Of a DNA stretch of 44,918 bases, positions 8,699 to 17,112 are shown piece after piece. This stretch comes from an uncultured Alphaproteobacteria bacterium. GTDB lineage: Bacteria; Pseudomonadota; Alphaproteobacteria; CAAHEQ01; UBA3637. The notes beneath the pieces are model-generated. The model was not told the DNA's origin, did no database searches, and was given only the letters and a program-made list of their open reading frames with translations. Location: positions 1 to 44,918 of the forward strand of contig CALARE010000025.1 in the NCBI GenBank assembly GCA_937888725.1. The letters run 5' to 3'. A program made the position numbers and the translations under genes. The first letter of the stretch is position 1; each line of letters starts with the position of its first letter.

Positions 8699-9547
8699 AT
8701 GCGTCTATCTGGGCTTTTCTTTGTTACAATGCTTGCATTTTCATCACTCGCACATGCGGATAATGTCATCTTAATGATTGGGGATGGTATGGGGAAAAAT
8801 CATATTGCTTGTGCCAGCCAAGAGGCGGATTTATTCTTAGAAACACTTACACCGCAAGGGGAAATTCAAACACACTCAGCAAATAATTCGATCACAGATT
8901 CGGCCGCTGGTGCAACGGCTTATTCTTGCGGATTAAAAACAAAGAATACTTTTCTTGCCCTAACGCCAGATAAAAAAGAATGTAAAACACTTGCTGAAAT
9001 GAGCGTTGAAAAAGATTTTATCACCATTATCCGCACAACCGATATTTTAACAGGTGCCACACCATCCGCATTTTATGCACATATTGATTCACGGTATAAG
9101 ACAAAAGAAATTACGAATGCGTTAATGCTTGCTCAACAAAAAATGGATATAAAATCTGTCGCTTATATTGACACAGAACTTGAAACAGTGCTTGATAAAT
9201 TAAAAAAACAAAACAAACCCTTTTTTATGATAGTTGAAGAGTCTGAAATCGATAAGCAATCACATAAAAATAATTATGATAAAATGAAAGAAGCTCTCAT
9301 CCGTTTTGACCATGCAATAAAAAAAGCCATCGAATTTGCAAAAAACAATCAAAAAACGACAGTTATTATCCTTGCCGACCATGAAACAGGGGGACTAACA
9401 ACCGCATGTAAATATACAAAAAATAACCATACAGGAGCAAATGTATCCTATTATGTTGAAGGACAGCATAAAAATTTATTTAATGAAGCCGTTTTACAAA
9501 ATACAGATATCCATCACAAAATTAAAGCTATTTTATTTAATAACTAG
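8699..9547 (+). CDS. Minimal secreted alkaline phosphatase (PhoA family)
   Basis: The 282-aa protein has a signal peptide (MRLSGLFFVTMLAFSSLAHA, 1-20). It keeps the PhoA catalytic set: NVILMIGDGMG (metal Asp28), NSITDSAAGATAY with nucleophile Ser68, TGATPSAF, MIVEESEIDKQSHKNN (Glu/Asp/His metal ligands near 180-189), LADHETGG (Asp227, His228) and a late HTG (His244). It is far shorter than E. coli PhoA (about 470 aa). The segment between the TPSAF motif and the VEESEIDK motif is almost absent. It would release phosphate from organic monoesters in the periplasm. GGAGG lies directly before the ATG. All key ligands appear present, so it is probably active despite its size. Confidence 0.88.
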   Translation: MRLSGLFFVTMLAFSSLAHADNVILMIGDGMGKNHIACASQEADLFLETLTPQGEIQTHSANNSITDSAAGATAYSCGLKTKNTFLALTPDKKECKTLAEMSVEKDFITIIRTTDILTGATPSAFYAHIDSRYKTKEITNALMLAQQKMDIKSVAYIDTELETVLDKLKKQNKPFFMIVEESEIDKQSHKNNYDKMKEALIRFDHAIKKAIEFAKNNQKTTVIILADHETGGLTTACKYTKNNHTGANVSYYVEGQHKNLFNEAVLQNTDIHHKIKAILFNN

Positions 9548-9610
9548 GTGGGTATTTGATTAGAATTGATGATATTTTTATCTGTCAATACTTTTGTTTA
9601 CAGCAATACA

Positions 9611-9650
<40 letters not shown>

Positions 9651-9741
9651 CATTAAAAAAACAATAAAAATTTATTTAGAATATTTGCATTTTGTCTTTT
9701 TTTATGTTAAACCTAAACACATAAAAAAGGAATAAAATATT

Positions 9742-11022
9742 ATGAAAAAAGATGAGCACATTCACAAATCACTTGATTATGTTTTTAGAGGTGGCGTGGC
9801 AACGTCTGCGATGGACACACTTGCCGTTGGTAGTACATTAACAGCTTATGCCCTTTTGCTCGGAGCTGGGAATGTTGCTATTGGTATTTTAGGGGCTATC
9901 CCATTTATTGGGAATATGATTCATCTATTATCATCTTATTTAATTGAACGAGGAACTTCTGCCAAAAAAATTGCATTATGGTCCTCATTTTTAGCCCGTC
10001 CGTTTTATTTAATTGCTGCCATGCTTTGCTTTTTTCCAAACACCTCATGGGCCGTTCCTGTTTTAATTATTTCTTTACTGTGCTCATATCTAATTGGTTC
10101 GGTTTGTGGTGGTGCGTGGATGCCTTGGATGAAAGTGCTTGTCCCCGCTCGATTGATGGGAAAATTTTTCTCCCATCGATTTAAATGGATGATGATTGCA
10201 AAAATCATCTGTTTTGTTTTTGCATTTTTCTTAATCAAATGGGCAACACCTTATAAAAATGGCGAACTTTATTCCTATGCCTTTTTAATTTTCTTAGCTT
10301 TTTTAATTGGCCTATATGGTGCATACACGTTCATACATGTTGAAGATAAAAAAATTGAAACAAAACCAGGAATGCCCTTTATCAAAAAGGTTGCACATAC
10401 ATTTAAAAACAAACCCTTTTCTAAACTATTAACAGCTCTAAGTGTTTTGAATTTTTCAATGAATTTTATCACCCCATTTTTAACTGTCTTTATGCTTAAA
10501 ATTTTAAATGTTACCATGCCAACGATTATCGCATTAACTCTTTTACAATGGCTAGTTTATACCTTTGTAGTTAAAAAATGGGGCAAAATGAGTGATAAAA
10601 AGGGCCCTGAAAAAATCTTAATCGCTTCTATCCCTATTTTTATTTTATGTGCCATTATTTTTATGGGTCTTAATATCTATCCATTAACAGGAGGCGTTTT
10701 GCTTTTTGTATTAACAATTGTAAACATACTTCTTGGCGTTTCAACTGCCGCCTTAGCACTTGGCATTAATAACACAAGTTTGCTTTATATGCCAAAAGAT
10801 ATGTCTTCTGTTTATTTGTCTGTCAACTCTGTTTTTAAATCATTTGCAGCAGCCCTTGGTTCAATTATTGCAGGTGTATCTCTTAGCTGGTTTGCCCGTG
10901 TTGCTGATGTTTTAGCCGTTAAAAACACTATCGTTTTTCAATGGAATTTATTTTATCTTTCAACCATCATTCTTTGCCTGTTATCAATTTATTTGCTCAA
11001 ACAAGTCAAAAAATGTATCTAA
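9742..11022 (+). CDS. Major facilitator superfamily transporter
   Basis: The 426-aa protein is an integral membrane protein with about 11-12 hydrophobic helices arranged in two halves around a cytoplasmic loop near residues 200-225. The second half has KKWGKMSDKKGPEKIL, a motif-A-like loop (G-x-x-x-D-x-x-G) diagnostic of MFS carriers. The substrate cannot be told. A ribosome site (AAGGAA) precedes the ATG. An (AAGT)10 tract lies about 90 bases upstream, followed by TTGCAT (9685-9690) as a possible -35 with a poor -10, so expression may vary with repeat number (inference). The NeuA-like gene follows 16 bases downstream and probably shares the transcript. Confidence 0.85.
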   Translation: MKKDEHIHKSLDYVFRGGVATSAMDTLAVGSTLTAYALLLGAGNVAIGILGAIPFIGNMIHLLSSYLIERGTSAKKIALWSSFLARPFYLIAAMLCFFPNTSWAVPVLIISLLCSYLIGSVCGGAWMPWMKVLVPARLMGKFFSHRFKWMMIAKIICFVFAFFLIKWATPYKNGELYSYAFLIFLAFLIGLYGAYTFIHVEDKKIETKPGMPFIKKVAHTFKNKPFSKLLTALSVLNFSMNFITPFLTVFMLKILNVTMPTIIALTLLQWLVYTFVVKKWGKMSDKKGPEKILIASIPIFILCAIIFMGLNIYPLTGGVLLFVLTIVNILLGVSTAALALGINNTSLLYMPKDMSSVYLSVNSVFKSFAAALGSIIAGVSLSWFARVADVLAVKNTIVFQWNLFYLSTIILCLLSIYLLKQVKKCI

Positions 11023-11038
11023 CAATTAGGAAGTAACT

Positions 11039-11728
11039 ATGTATAATGGAAAAACTATTTTAGCTCTCATCACCGCTCGTGCGGGTTCAAAAGGGATTGT
11101 TAACAAAAATCTTTATCCGATTAATGGAAAACCTCTTATCAATTACACTATTGAGGCCACACAAGAATCTAAGTATGTAGATGCTATTTATTGCACGACA
11201 GACGGCGAAGAAATCAAAAATGCTTGTTTACAAAGTAAAATTAACGTAATTGATAGGCCAAAAGAACTGGCTCAAGACACATCAAAATCGATTGACTGTG
11301 TTATTCATGCCATTGAAGAATTGAAAAAACAAGGCAAAGAATTTGATTATATCCTTCAACTTCAACCAACAAGCCCTTTAAGACAAGCCTGCCATATTGA
11401 TGGTATCATTCAAGAATGTATCGACAAAGGGTTAGATCAAATGCTTTCTGTTCATCAAGTCGAATATAACCCTATTTTAGTTCGCTTTTATCAAGAGGGG
11501 AAATTAACAAACATTTTAAATCAACAATCAACAGTTCGCAGACAAGATATGCCAAAAGCTGTTTATGTGAATGGGATGCTTTATCTGAGCAAAACTAACC
11601 TACTTTCACTTAAAACCAGTTTAAACGATATTCCCAATGGATATGAAGTTGATCCTCATTTTGCACTTGACATCAATGACATCCATGATATTGAATTAGC
11701 CGAAATTATGCTTAAAGAAATGGAATAA
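11039..11728 (+). CDS. CMP-nonulosonate cytidylyltransferase family protein (NeuA/PseF/LegF-like)
   Basis: The 229-aa protein starts with ILALITARAGSKGIVNKNL, a form of the cytidylyltransferase P-loop signature (x-P-A-R-x-G-S-K-G-x-x-x-K-N). It continues with INGKPLINYTIEAT, YCTTDGEEI, YILQLQPTSPLR and FALDINDIHDIELAE, all at the spacing of NeuA-type enzymes. These activate sialic, pseudaminic or legionaminic acid with CTP to give the CMP-sugar donor. No synthase, epimerase or aminotransferase for such sugars lies nearby. A secreted GT80-like protein is encoded 650 bases downstream on the other strand, which may be its metabolic partner (inference). The gene follows the MFS gene by 16 bases and has an AGGAAG ribosome site. 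Confidence 0.8.
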   Translation: MYNGKTILALITARAGSKGIVNKNLYPINGKPLINYTIEATQESKYVDAIYCTTDGEEIKNACLQSKINVIDRPKELAQDTSKSIDCVIHAIEELKKQGKEFDYILQLQPTSPLRQACHIDGIIQECIDKGLDQMLSVHQVEYNPILVRFYQEGKLTNILNQQSTVRRQDMPKAVYVNGMLYLSKTNLLSLKTSLNDIPNGYEVDPHFALDINDIHDIELAEIMLKEME

Positions 11729-11788
11729 CGCTTTACTTTCTTGTTTTTTTATACTTTAATAACAGTGTTTAAACTGAAAGGACAAATA

Positions 11789-12334
11789 ATGAAAAAATGG
11801 CTACTTTCACTGATAACAGGTTTATTAATCACAACAAGCGTAGGAGCTCAAACGATGGATAAAGAAAATACACTTTACTTAGATACAGAAAATGGACGTG
11901 TAACAATTGAGTTATACCCAGATGTTGCACCAAATCACGTTGCTCGAATCAAAGAACTCACTCGTGAAGGATTTTACAATGGCGTTAAATTCCACCGTGT
12001 TATCCCTGGGTTTATGGCACAAACTGGCGACCCAACTGGCACAGGCATGGGTGGTTCTGGCAAAAAATTAAAAGCTGAATTTAACTCAAAACATCATGGC
12101 CGTGGCACTGTTTCAATGGCAAGAGCAATGGATCCAAACAGTGCTGATAGTCAATTTTTTATCTGCTTTGATGATGCAGGGTTCTTAGATGGTCAATACA
12201 CTGTTTTTGGTCAAGTTATATCTGGTATGGAATATGTCGATATGATTAAAGCAGGCACCTCAGCAAACAACGGTAAAGTTTCAAATCCTGATATTATCGT
12301 TAAAATGCAAGTTGCAGCTGATGCTGACAAATAG
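11789..12334 (+). CDS. Secreted cyclophilin-type peptidyl-prolyl isomerase
   Basis: The 181-aa protein catalyses cis-trans isomerisation of X-Pro bonds, and its signal peptide (MKKWLLSLITGLLITTSVGA) places it in the periplasm. The cyclophilin core is clear: FYNGVKFHRVIPGFMAQTGD (catalytic Arg in FHR, plus QTGD), GTGMGGSG, MARAMDPNSADSQFFIC and FLDGQYTVFGQV. I chose the ATG at 11789 because AAAGGA precedes it and a signal peptide follows at once. An in-frame TTG at 11741 adds 16 unlikely residues. It resembles E. coli PpiA. A strong terminator follows directly. Confidence 0.93.
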   Translation: MKKWLLSLITGLLITTSVGAQTMDKENTLYLDTENGRVTIELYPDVAPNHVARIKELTREGFYNGVKFHRVIPGFMAQTGDPTGTGMGGSGKKLKAEFNSKHHGRGTVSMARAMDPNSADSQFFICFDDAGFLDGQYTVFGQVISGMEYVDMIKAGTSANNGKVSNPDIIVKMQVAADADK

Positions 12335-12350
12335 GCATAAAAAATCCTAT

Positions 12351-12381
12351 AAAGCCTCTGATTTTTTCAGGGGCTTTTTTT
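12351..12381 (+). terminator. Intrinsic terminator of the cyclophilin gene
   Basis: AAAGCCTCTGA pairs with TCAGGGGCTTT (one G-T wobble) around a short T-rich loop, followed by a run of T. It lies 16 bases after the cyclophilin stop. The last bases overlap the stop codon of the converging minus-strand gene. Confidence 0.85.
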
Positions 12382-14038
12382 AATGAAATAACTTTTCAAC
12401 AAAATAAAATGAAGGAAACTTTTCAAACACCTTTGGCATCTGGTAATAATGATTTTTTTCTTTATTCAAATAAAAGAGACAATCTTCCTTATCCCAACAT
12501 ATTGTCAAACCAAAATTTAATTTGTGTTTAATCCGACCACATTTTTGACGCCAATTGCACAAAATCTTCCCATCCGAATAATAATTTTCATCATCTTTAT
12601 TATCAAAAATAATTATTTGATTAAGCAAAACAGGCCGATATACATTATTTTGTTTTTTATGTGCTTTACATGTATATCCATATTTTTGCAAACAGGGTAG
12701 TTTTTTAAAATTATTAATACGGAGCTCGGAAATTTTATTCATAATCAGATAATCATGAAATTTTTTATACGCCATTAATTTATTTTGCTGATACAAAACT
12801 AAAACAGAATGACCCATATATTTAATATAATCTTTTTGATTATGATTAATTATAACATCATCATAAAAAAATGGTATCTTTGGCATTAAATTAGCAAAGG
12901 AAATTTCTTTTTCTTTCGCTAAATTAAGATATTTTCGATATGCAGGTAAATAATCACACCATAATATATACCCCTCAATTAATTTGGTATCTAATATAAA
13001 AAATAGTGAGGATGCACCCCCTGCTATTTTTTGGGGAGTTAAACCTGAAATAATAAATAATTCATAAGGAATTTTTTTATCAACAATAATAGCATTAGGA
13101 AACATTTTTTTAATTAACAGATTTCGATTATAAGAACTTTCAGCAAAATTTGTTTTTAATATAAACTGATAATTTGGATATTTTTTCATTAACTCTTTTA
13201 TGTATAATAACTCGGCATTATACATAGAAAAGTTACGCCTATAATTCGCCATTAAAAACATAAAAACAGGGGCTTTTTGATATATTTTTTGATAAAAATC
13301 AATATTAAAATCAACAAACTGATACAATAATTTTTTTTGTTCATTCGTTAATATATCCCCTAGCCCCTCAAAACTAACATCTTTTATATCAGCTAATTGC
13401 ATATTTTCAAAAAAAGAATCGTAATCTTTATCTTTCTTTGCTTTATCAACGCCAATAAAATAATAAGTTGTCGGCAAAATCTTATACAGTAATAAAATAT
13501 CCTTTAATACTAAGTCATTTGTTTGATTAAATAATTTTTTTCTAAGTTCATCAACATCATTTTTTTCAAATTTAATCTTTAAAAACTCAGACTTTTTTGT
13601 TAGTATTTCTCCCGAGCCATCATTATATAAATTTAACTTTTTTATTCGATTTAGTGGAACATATGCTAATATTTTTTTTAAAAAAAATTCATTTCTAACA
13701 TTCAAATATAAAATTACAGGGGCTTTTTTATAAGTATCTAATATCTCCTTTATTTCAGATTCATTTTGAATTTCTATTGCATTTATCATTTTTAAATCTA
13801 TAAAATCTTTGCGATTAGGGAAACGATGCCAATAAAAAATTTTTACTTCATCTTTTGGCAATTGAACCATTTTAAGCATGCCTAAAAGAGCTGGTTGTGT
13901 TGCAATATCTTCATAAAAAATATGAATTGGTTTGTCTGTGTAATTTGTTACTAACGGTTCCTTTGCATAACCATTAATTTGAACAAATACACAAAATAAA
14001 ATAAATATAAAAAATTTAATATTTTTCATTATATTCAA
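12380..14038 (-). CDS. Secreted GT80 sialyltransferase-like protein with degenerate donor motif and Cys-rich C-terminal domain
   Basis: The 552-aa protein starts with a signal peptide (hydrophobic 8-24). Its middle part aligns by eye with Pasteurella multocida PmST1-type GT80 enzymes. LNLYNDGSGE (136-144) matches LYDDGS, which carries the catalytic Asp. FVDFNIDF and APVFMFLMAN match the inter-domain region. ISGLTPQKIAGGASSLFF (330-347) matches the TGLLPDKVGGVASSLYF segment with its CMP-binding Ser pair. The conserved HP motif (G-H-P-R-G-G in PmST1) aligns with KTNFAES (295-301), so the His-Pro is missing. About 150 extra residues follow, with six cysteines (449, 457, 494, 500, 514, 520), suggesting an oxidised extracytoplasmic domain. 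It may use another donor, be inactive as an enzyme, or be a distant relative. A NeuA-like gene lies nearby. Fold assignment is moderately confident, activity unknown. Confidence 0.62.
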   Translation of the reverse strand: MNIMKNIKFFIFILFCVFVQINGYAKEPLVTNYTDKPIHIFYEDIATQPALLGMLKMVQLPKDEVKIFYWHRFPNRKDFIDLKMINAIEIQNESEIKEILDTYKKAPVILYLNVRNEFFLKKILAYVPLNRIKKLNLYNDGSGEILTKKSEFLKIKFEKNDVDELRKKLFNQTNDLVLKDILLLYKILPTTYYFIGVDKAKKDKDYDSFFENMQLADIKDVSFEGLGDILTNEQKKLLYQFVDFNIDFYQKIYQKAPVFMFLMANYRRNFSMYNAELLYIKELMKKYPNYQFILKTNFAESSYNRNLLIKKMFPNAIIVDKKIPYELFIISGLTPQKIAGGASSLFFILDTKLIEGYILWCDYLPAYRKYLNLAKEKEISFANLMPKIPFFYDDVIINHNQKDYIKYMGHSVLVLYQQNKLMAYKKFHDYLIMNKISELRINNFKKLPCLQKYGYTCKAHKKQNNVYRPVLLNQIIIFDNKDDENYYSDGKILCNWRQKCGRIKHKLNFGLTICWDKEDCLFYLNKEKNHYYQMPKVFEKFPSFYFVEKLFH

Positions 14039-14061
14039 TCAATTATAAAAAAACAGAACAA

Positions 14062-14090
14062 GGAAAAATAAATGACCGTTTATTTTTCCC
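14062..14090 (+). repeat. Palindromic element, copy 1 (inverted relative to copy 2)
   Basis: Arms GGAAAAATAAA and TTTATTTTTCC flank the loop TGACCG, giving an 11-bp perfect hairpin. The 29-base unit is the exact reverse complement of 14182-14210. It sits 24 bases upstream of the start of the GT80-like minus-strand gene, overlapping the position where its transcript would begin. Confidence 0.9.
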
Positions 14091-14094
14091 ATTT

Positions 14095-14123
14095 TTTATA
14101 CCACATTATTAACACCGTTTAAA
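14095..14123 (-). promoter_or_regulatory. Possible promoter of the GT80-like gene
   Basis: On the minus strand, TTTAAA (14118-14123) and TATAAA (14095-14100) are 17 bases apart. The predicted start, near 14088, falls inside palindrome copy 1. The -35 is weak. The call rests mainly on spacing, the good -10 and position. Confidence 0.3.
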
Positions 14124-14181
14124 TAAAAAAACAATCATTAAATCATAATATTATCCAATATCTAAAAGAAATAATGTTTAT

Positions 14182-14211
14182 GGGAAAAATAAACGGTCAT
14201 TTATTTTTCCC
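14182..14211 (+). repeat. Palindromic element, copy 2
   Basis: Perfect 12-bp arms GGGAAAAATAAA and TTTATTTTTCCC flank the 6-base loop CGGTCA. Copy 1 lies 91 bases away in the opposite orientation. The pair could be operators, the ends of a roughly 150-bp miniature element, or a REP-like pair. I see no clear target-site duplication and no gene between the copies. Confidence 0.9.
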
Positions 14212-14230
14212 ACTTTAAATTAACTTATAA

Positions 14231-14259
14231 AAAAAAGAGCAGAAAATCTGCTCTTTTTT
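14231..14259 (-). terminator. Intrinsic terminator of gyrA (symmetric, may act on both strands)
   Basis: AAAAAAGAGCAGA (14231-14243) pairs perfectly with TCTGCTCTTTTTT (14247-14259) around a 3-base loop. On the minus strand the stem is followed by a T run. It lies 17 bases beyond the gyrA stop. Confidence 0.92.
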
Positions 14260-14276
14260 TATTGGTTAGAAGAAAA

Positions 14277-17072
14277 TTATCCTTCCGATGGTGTTTCACT
14301 TTCTTGAGAAGATGAAATATCTTCAACATCAACAAGTGTTTCGGTTGAAGGCGTTTGGATTGTTTCATCCACCTCTTCAGTTTCCTCCTCCACATCAGTG
14401 ATGCAAGTTGCAGAAACAACCTTTTCATCTTTATCAAGTCTAAAGAGAATGACACCCATTGTGCTACGACCAGCAATCTTAATATCACTAATCCGCATAC
14501 GAATGAGTTTTCCGCCATCAGTTACCATCATCAAGTGAGCATCATCTGGAACAGGCATTGTCGCAACAACGTCTGCTTTTCTACGTTCATCCATCTTGAT
14601 GTTTGTCACCCCTGAAGTACCACGAGCTGTAATACGATATTCATAAGCACTGGTGCGTTTACCAAACCCTTTATCAGTGATGGTTAAGATAAATTCTTCA
14701 TCCTGTGCCATTTTTTCAAATTCTTCAGCAGACAAAGTCGCATTCGTTGGTGTTTCAATTTCTGATGTATCACCATCTTCAACCTCACCCAACGCACGAC
14801 GACGTGCAGCAGCCTCTTTTAAGTAAGCATCACGTTTTTCAATATCAGCCTTTGCGTGTTTCACAATTGACATTGAAATGACGCTTTCCCCTTCTGGCAA
14901 CTTCATCCCACGCACACCTGTTGATGCTCGTGATTCAAAAATCCGAACATCTGAAACAGGGAAACGGACACATTTACCACCAGCTGCAGCAAGTAAAACG
15001 TCATCTGTATCATTACAAATTTGAACACCGATAAGTTTGTCCCCTTCATCCAATTTCATCGCAATTTTACCATTTGATTGGACATTGTAGAAATCCGTTA
15101 ATCGGTTGCGACGAACACCACCAGAAGCTGTTGCAAACATTACTGTTTGATCACCACATTCTTCTTGTTTTTCAGGCAATGTTAAAATGGTTGAAATTGT
15201 TTCTCCTTGTTGTAATGGCAAGAGGTTAATCAATGCCTTACCCAAAGATTGTGGCGAACCCTCTGGCAAACGATATGTTTTGATTTTATAAACAATACCT
15301 CTGCTTGAGAAGAAAAGAAGTGGACTATGGGTACATGCAACAAAGAGTTGAGAAACTTGATCTTCATCTCTTGTTGACATACCAGAACGCCCTTTTCCGC
15401 CACGATTTTGAGCACGATATGTTGAAAGAGGAACACGTTTAATATAGCCATTATTTGAAACAGTAACAACCATTGTTTCTCTTGGAATCAAATCTTCCAT
15501 ATCTTGTTCAAACTCAGCATTTTCAATACTTGTTAAACGCTCACTTGAAACTTGAGCTTTCACAATTTCTAATTCTTCTTTGATGATTGCATAGATTTTT
15601 TCACGTGAGGCAAGTGTTGATAAGTACCCCTTAATAAGTGATGCTAATTCACCCACTTCAGCATGAATTTTATCTCTTTCTAAACCAGTCAAACGGTTAA
15701 GCTTTAAATCTAAAATAGCTTTTGCCTGAGCCTCAGAAAGCATATAATGCCCATCAACAACCTTACGATCTGGCTCATCAATCAATTGAATAAGCGTTTC
15801 AACATCTAATGCATCCCATTTGGTATCCATCAAGCGTTGCTTTGCAATCTGTGGATCTGGGGCACTCTTAATCATCTCAATCACAGCATCTAAATTGGCA
15901 ACTGCAATTGCTAAACCAACTAAAACATGGGCTCTATCACGCGCTTTATTGAGTTCATAAACCGTACGACGACGAACAACTTCCTCTCTAAAGGCAATAA
16001 ATGCTTCTAAAATTTGTTTTAAATTCATCAATTCTGGACGGCCATTATTGAGTGCCAACATATTCATACTAAAACTTGTTTGAAGTGATGTATATTTATA
16101 AAGTTGGTTTAAAACAACATCTGGATGAGCATCTTTTTTAAGTTCAATGACAACTCGAACACCTTGACGGTCAGATTCATCTCTTAAATCAGAAATACCT
16201 TCAATCACCTTATCTTTGACAAGTTGGGCAATCCGAATAATCATCTCTGCTTTATTGACCTGATATGGAACTTCCGTCACAATGATAGCCATACGATCTT
16301 TTTTAATTTCTTCAATCGATGTACGTCCACGCATAATCACAGAACCACGACCTGTCTGATAAGCAGAACGAGCACCACCTCGACCTAAAATCAATGCACC
16401 TGTTGGAAAATCTGGTCCAGGAACATAATCCATCAATTCTTCAATCGTAATTTCTGGATTATCAATCATCGCAATACAGGCAGAAATCACTTCACCAGGG
16501 TTATGTGGCGGAATGTTTGTTGCCATACCAACCGCAATACCCCCCGATCCATTCACCAACAAGTTTGGAAATCTTGCTGGTAAAACTTCAGGTTCTTGAC
16601 ATGTTTCATCATAGTTTGGTCTAAAATCAACCGTATCTTTATCAATATCTTCAAGCAAACAATGAGCCGTTTGTGCCAAGCGTGCTTCAGTATAACGCAT
16701 TGCAGCTGCTTTATCACCATCCATGGAACCAAAGTTCCCTTGCGAACCGATGAGCGGTACACGCATAGAGAATGTTTGGGCCATACGAACCATTGCCTCA
16801 TAAATTGAACTATCCCCATGCGGATGGTATTTACCCATAACATCACCAACGATACGGGCAGATTTTCTAAATGGTTTATTATGATCATACCCATTTTCAT
16901 GCATGGAAAATAAAATACGGCGATGAACAGGTTTCAACCCATCACGCACATCAGGCAACGCACGGGATACAATAACGCTCATCGCATAATCCAAATAGGA
17001 TTTACGCATTTCATCTTCAATAGGCGTTGCAACCGTATCAACGACCGTTGAACTTATTGATATATCTGTCAT
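14277..17072 (-). CDS. gyrA: DNA gyrase subunit A
   Basis: The 931-aa protein cuts and rejoins DNA in the A2B2 gyrase that supercoils the chromosome. The N-terminal breakage-reunion domain shows SYLDYAMSVIVSRALPDVRD, the quinolone-determining KYHPHGDSSIYEAMVRMAQ (81-99) and AMRYTEARL with catalytic Tyr127. The GyrA box appears as QNRGGKG, and the repeated C-terminal pinwheel blades follow. The segment near 745-790 carries a charged insertion. The C-terminus is acidic, which largely explains the extra length over E. coli (875). At the main resistance positions it has Ser and Glu (DSSIYE), the pattern of susceptible Gram-positive GyrA, so no classical quinolone-resistance change is evident. ssb lies 40 bases upstream on the same strand, an arrangement typical of alphaproteobacteria. 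Confidence 0.98.
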   Translation of the reverse strand: MTDISISSTVVDTVATPIEDEMRKSYLDYAMSVIVSRALPDVRDGLKPVHRRILFSMHENGYDHNKPFRKSARIVGDVMGKYHPHGDSSIYEAMVRMAQTFSMRVPLIGSQGNFGSMDGDKAAAMRYTEARLAQTAHCLLEDIDKDTVDFRPNYDETCQEPEVLPARFPNLLVNGSGGIAVGMATNIPPHNPGEVISACIAMIDNPEITIEELMDYVPGPDFPTGALILGRGGARSAYQTGRGSVIMRGRTSIEEIKKDRMAIIVTEVPYQVNKAEMIIRIAQLVKDKVIEGISDLRDESDRQGVRVVIELKKDAHPDVVLNQLYKYTSLQTSFSMNMLALNNGRPELMNLKQILEAFIAFREEVVRRRTVYELNKARDRAHVLVGLAIAVANLDAVIEMIKSAPDPQIAKQRLMDTKWDALDVETLIQLIDEPDRKVVDGHYMLSEAQAKAILDLKLNRLTGLERDKIHAEVGELASLIKGYLSTLASREKIYAIIKEELEIVKAQVSSERLTSIENAEFEQDMEDLIPRETMVVTVSNNGYIKRVPLSTYRAQNRGGKGRSGMSTRDEDQVSQLFVACTHSPLLFFSSRGIVYKIKTYRLPEGSPQSLGKALINLLPLQQGETISTILTLPEKQEECGDQTVMFATASGGVRRNRLTDFYNVQSNGKIAMKLDEGDKLIGVQICNDTDDVLLAAAGGKCVRFPVSDVRIFESRASTGVRGMKLPEGESVISMSIVKHAKADIEKRDAYLKEAAARRRALGEVEDGDTSEIETPTNATLSAEEFEKMAQDEEFILTITDKGFGKRTSAYEYRITARGTSGVTNIKMDERRKADVVATMPVPDDAHLMMVTDGGKLIRMRISDIKIAGRSTMGVILFRLDKDEKVVSATCITDVEEETEEVDETIQTPSTETLVDVEDISSSQESETPSEG

Positions 17073-17112
17073 TTTTTCTACTTTCGTATATTTTATATTT
17101 TCTTACAATCAA

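Noticed and set aside
16790..16830. GyrA quinolone-resistance region examined for resistance changes
   Set aside because: The DSSIYE pattern is wild-type in many susceptible bacteria.
14355..16900. Several open frames of 60-115 codons antisense to or out of frame with gyrA
   Set aside because: They lie wholly inside gyrA, have no ribosome sites and show no family features; they follow from gyrA codon bias.
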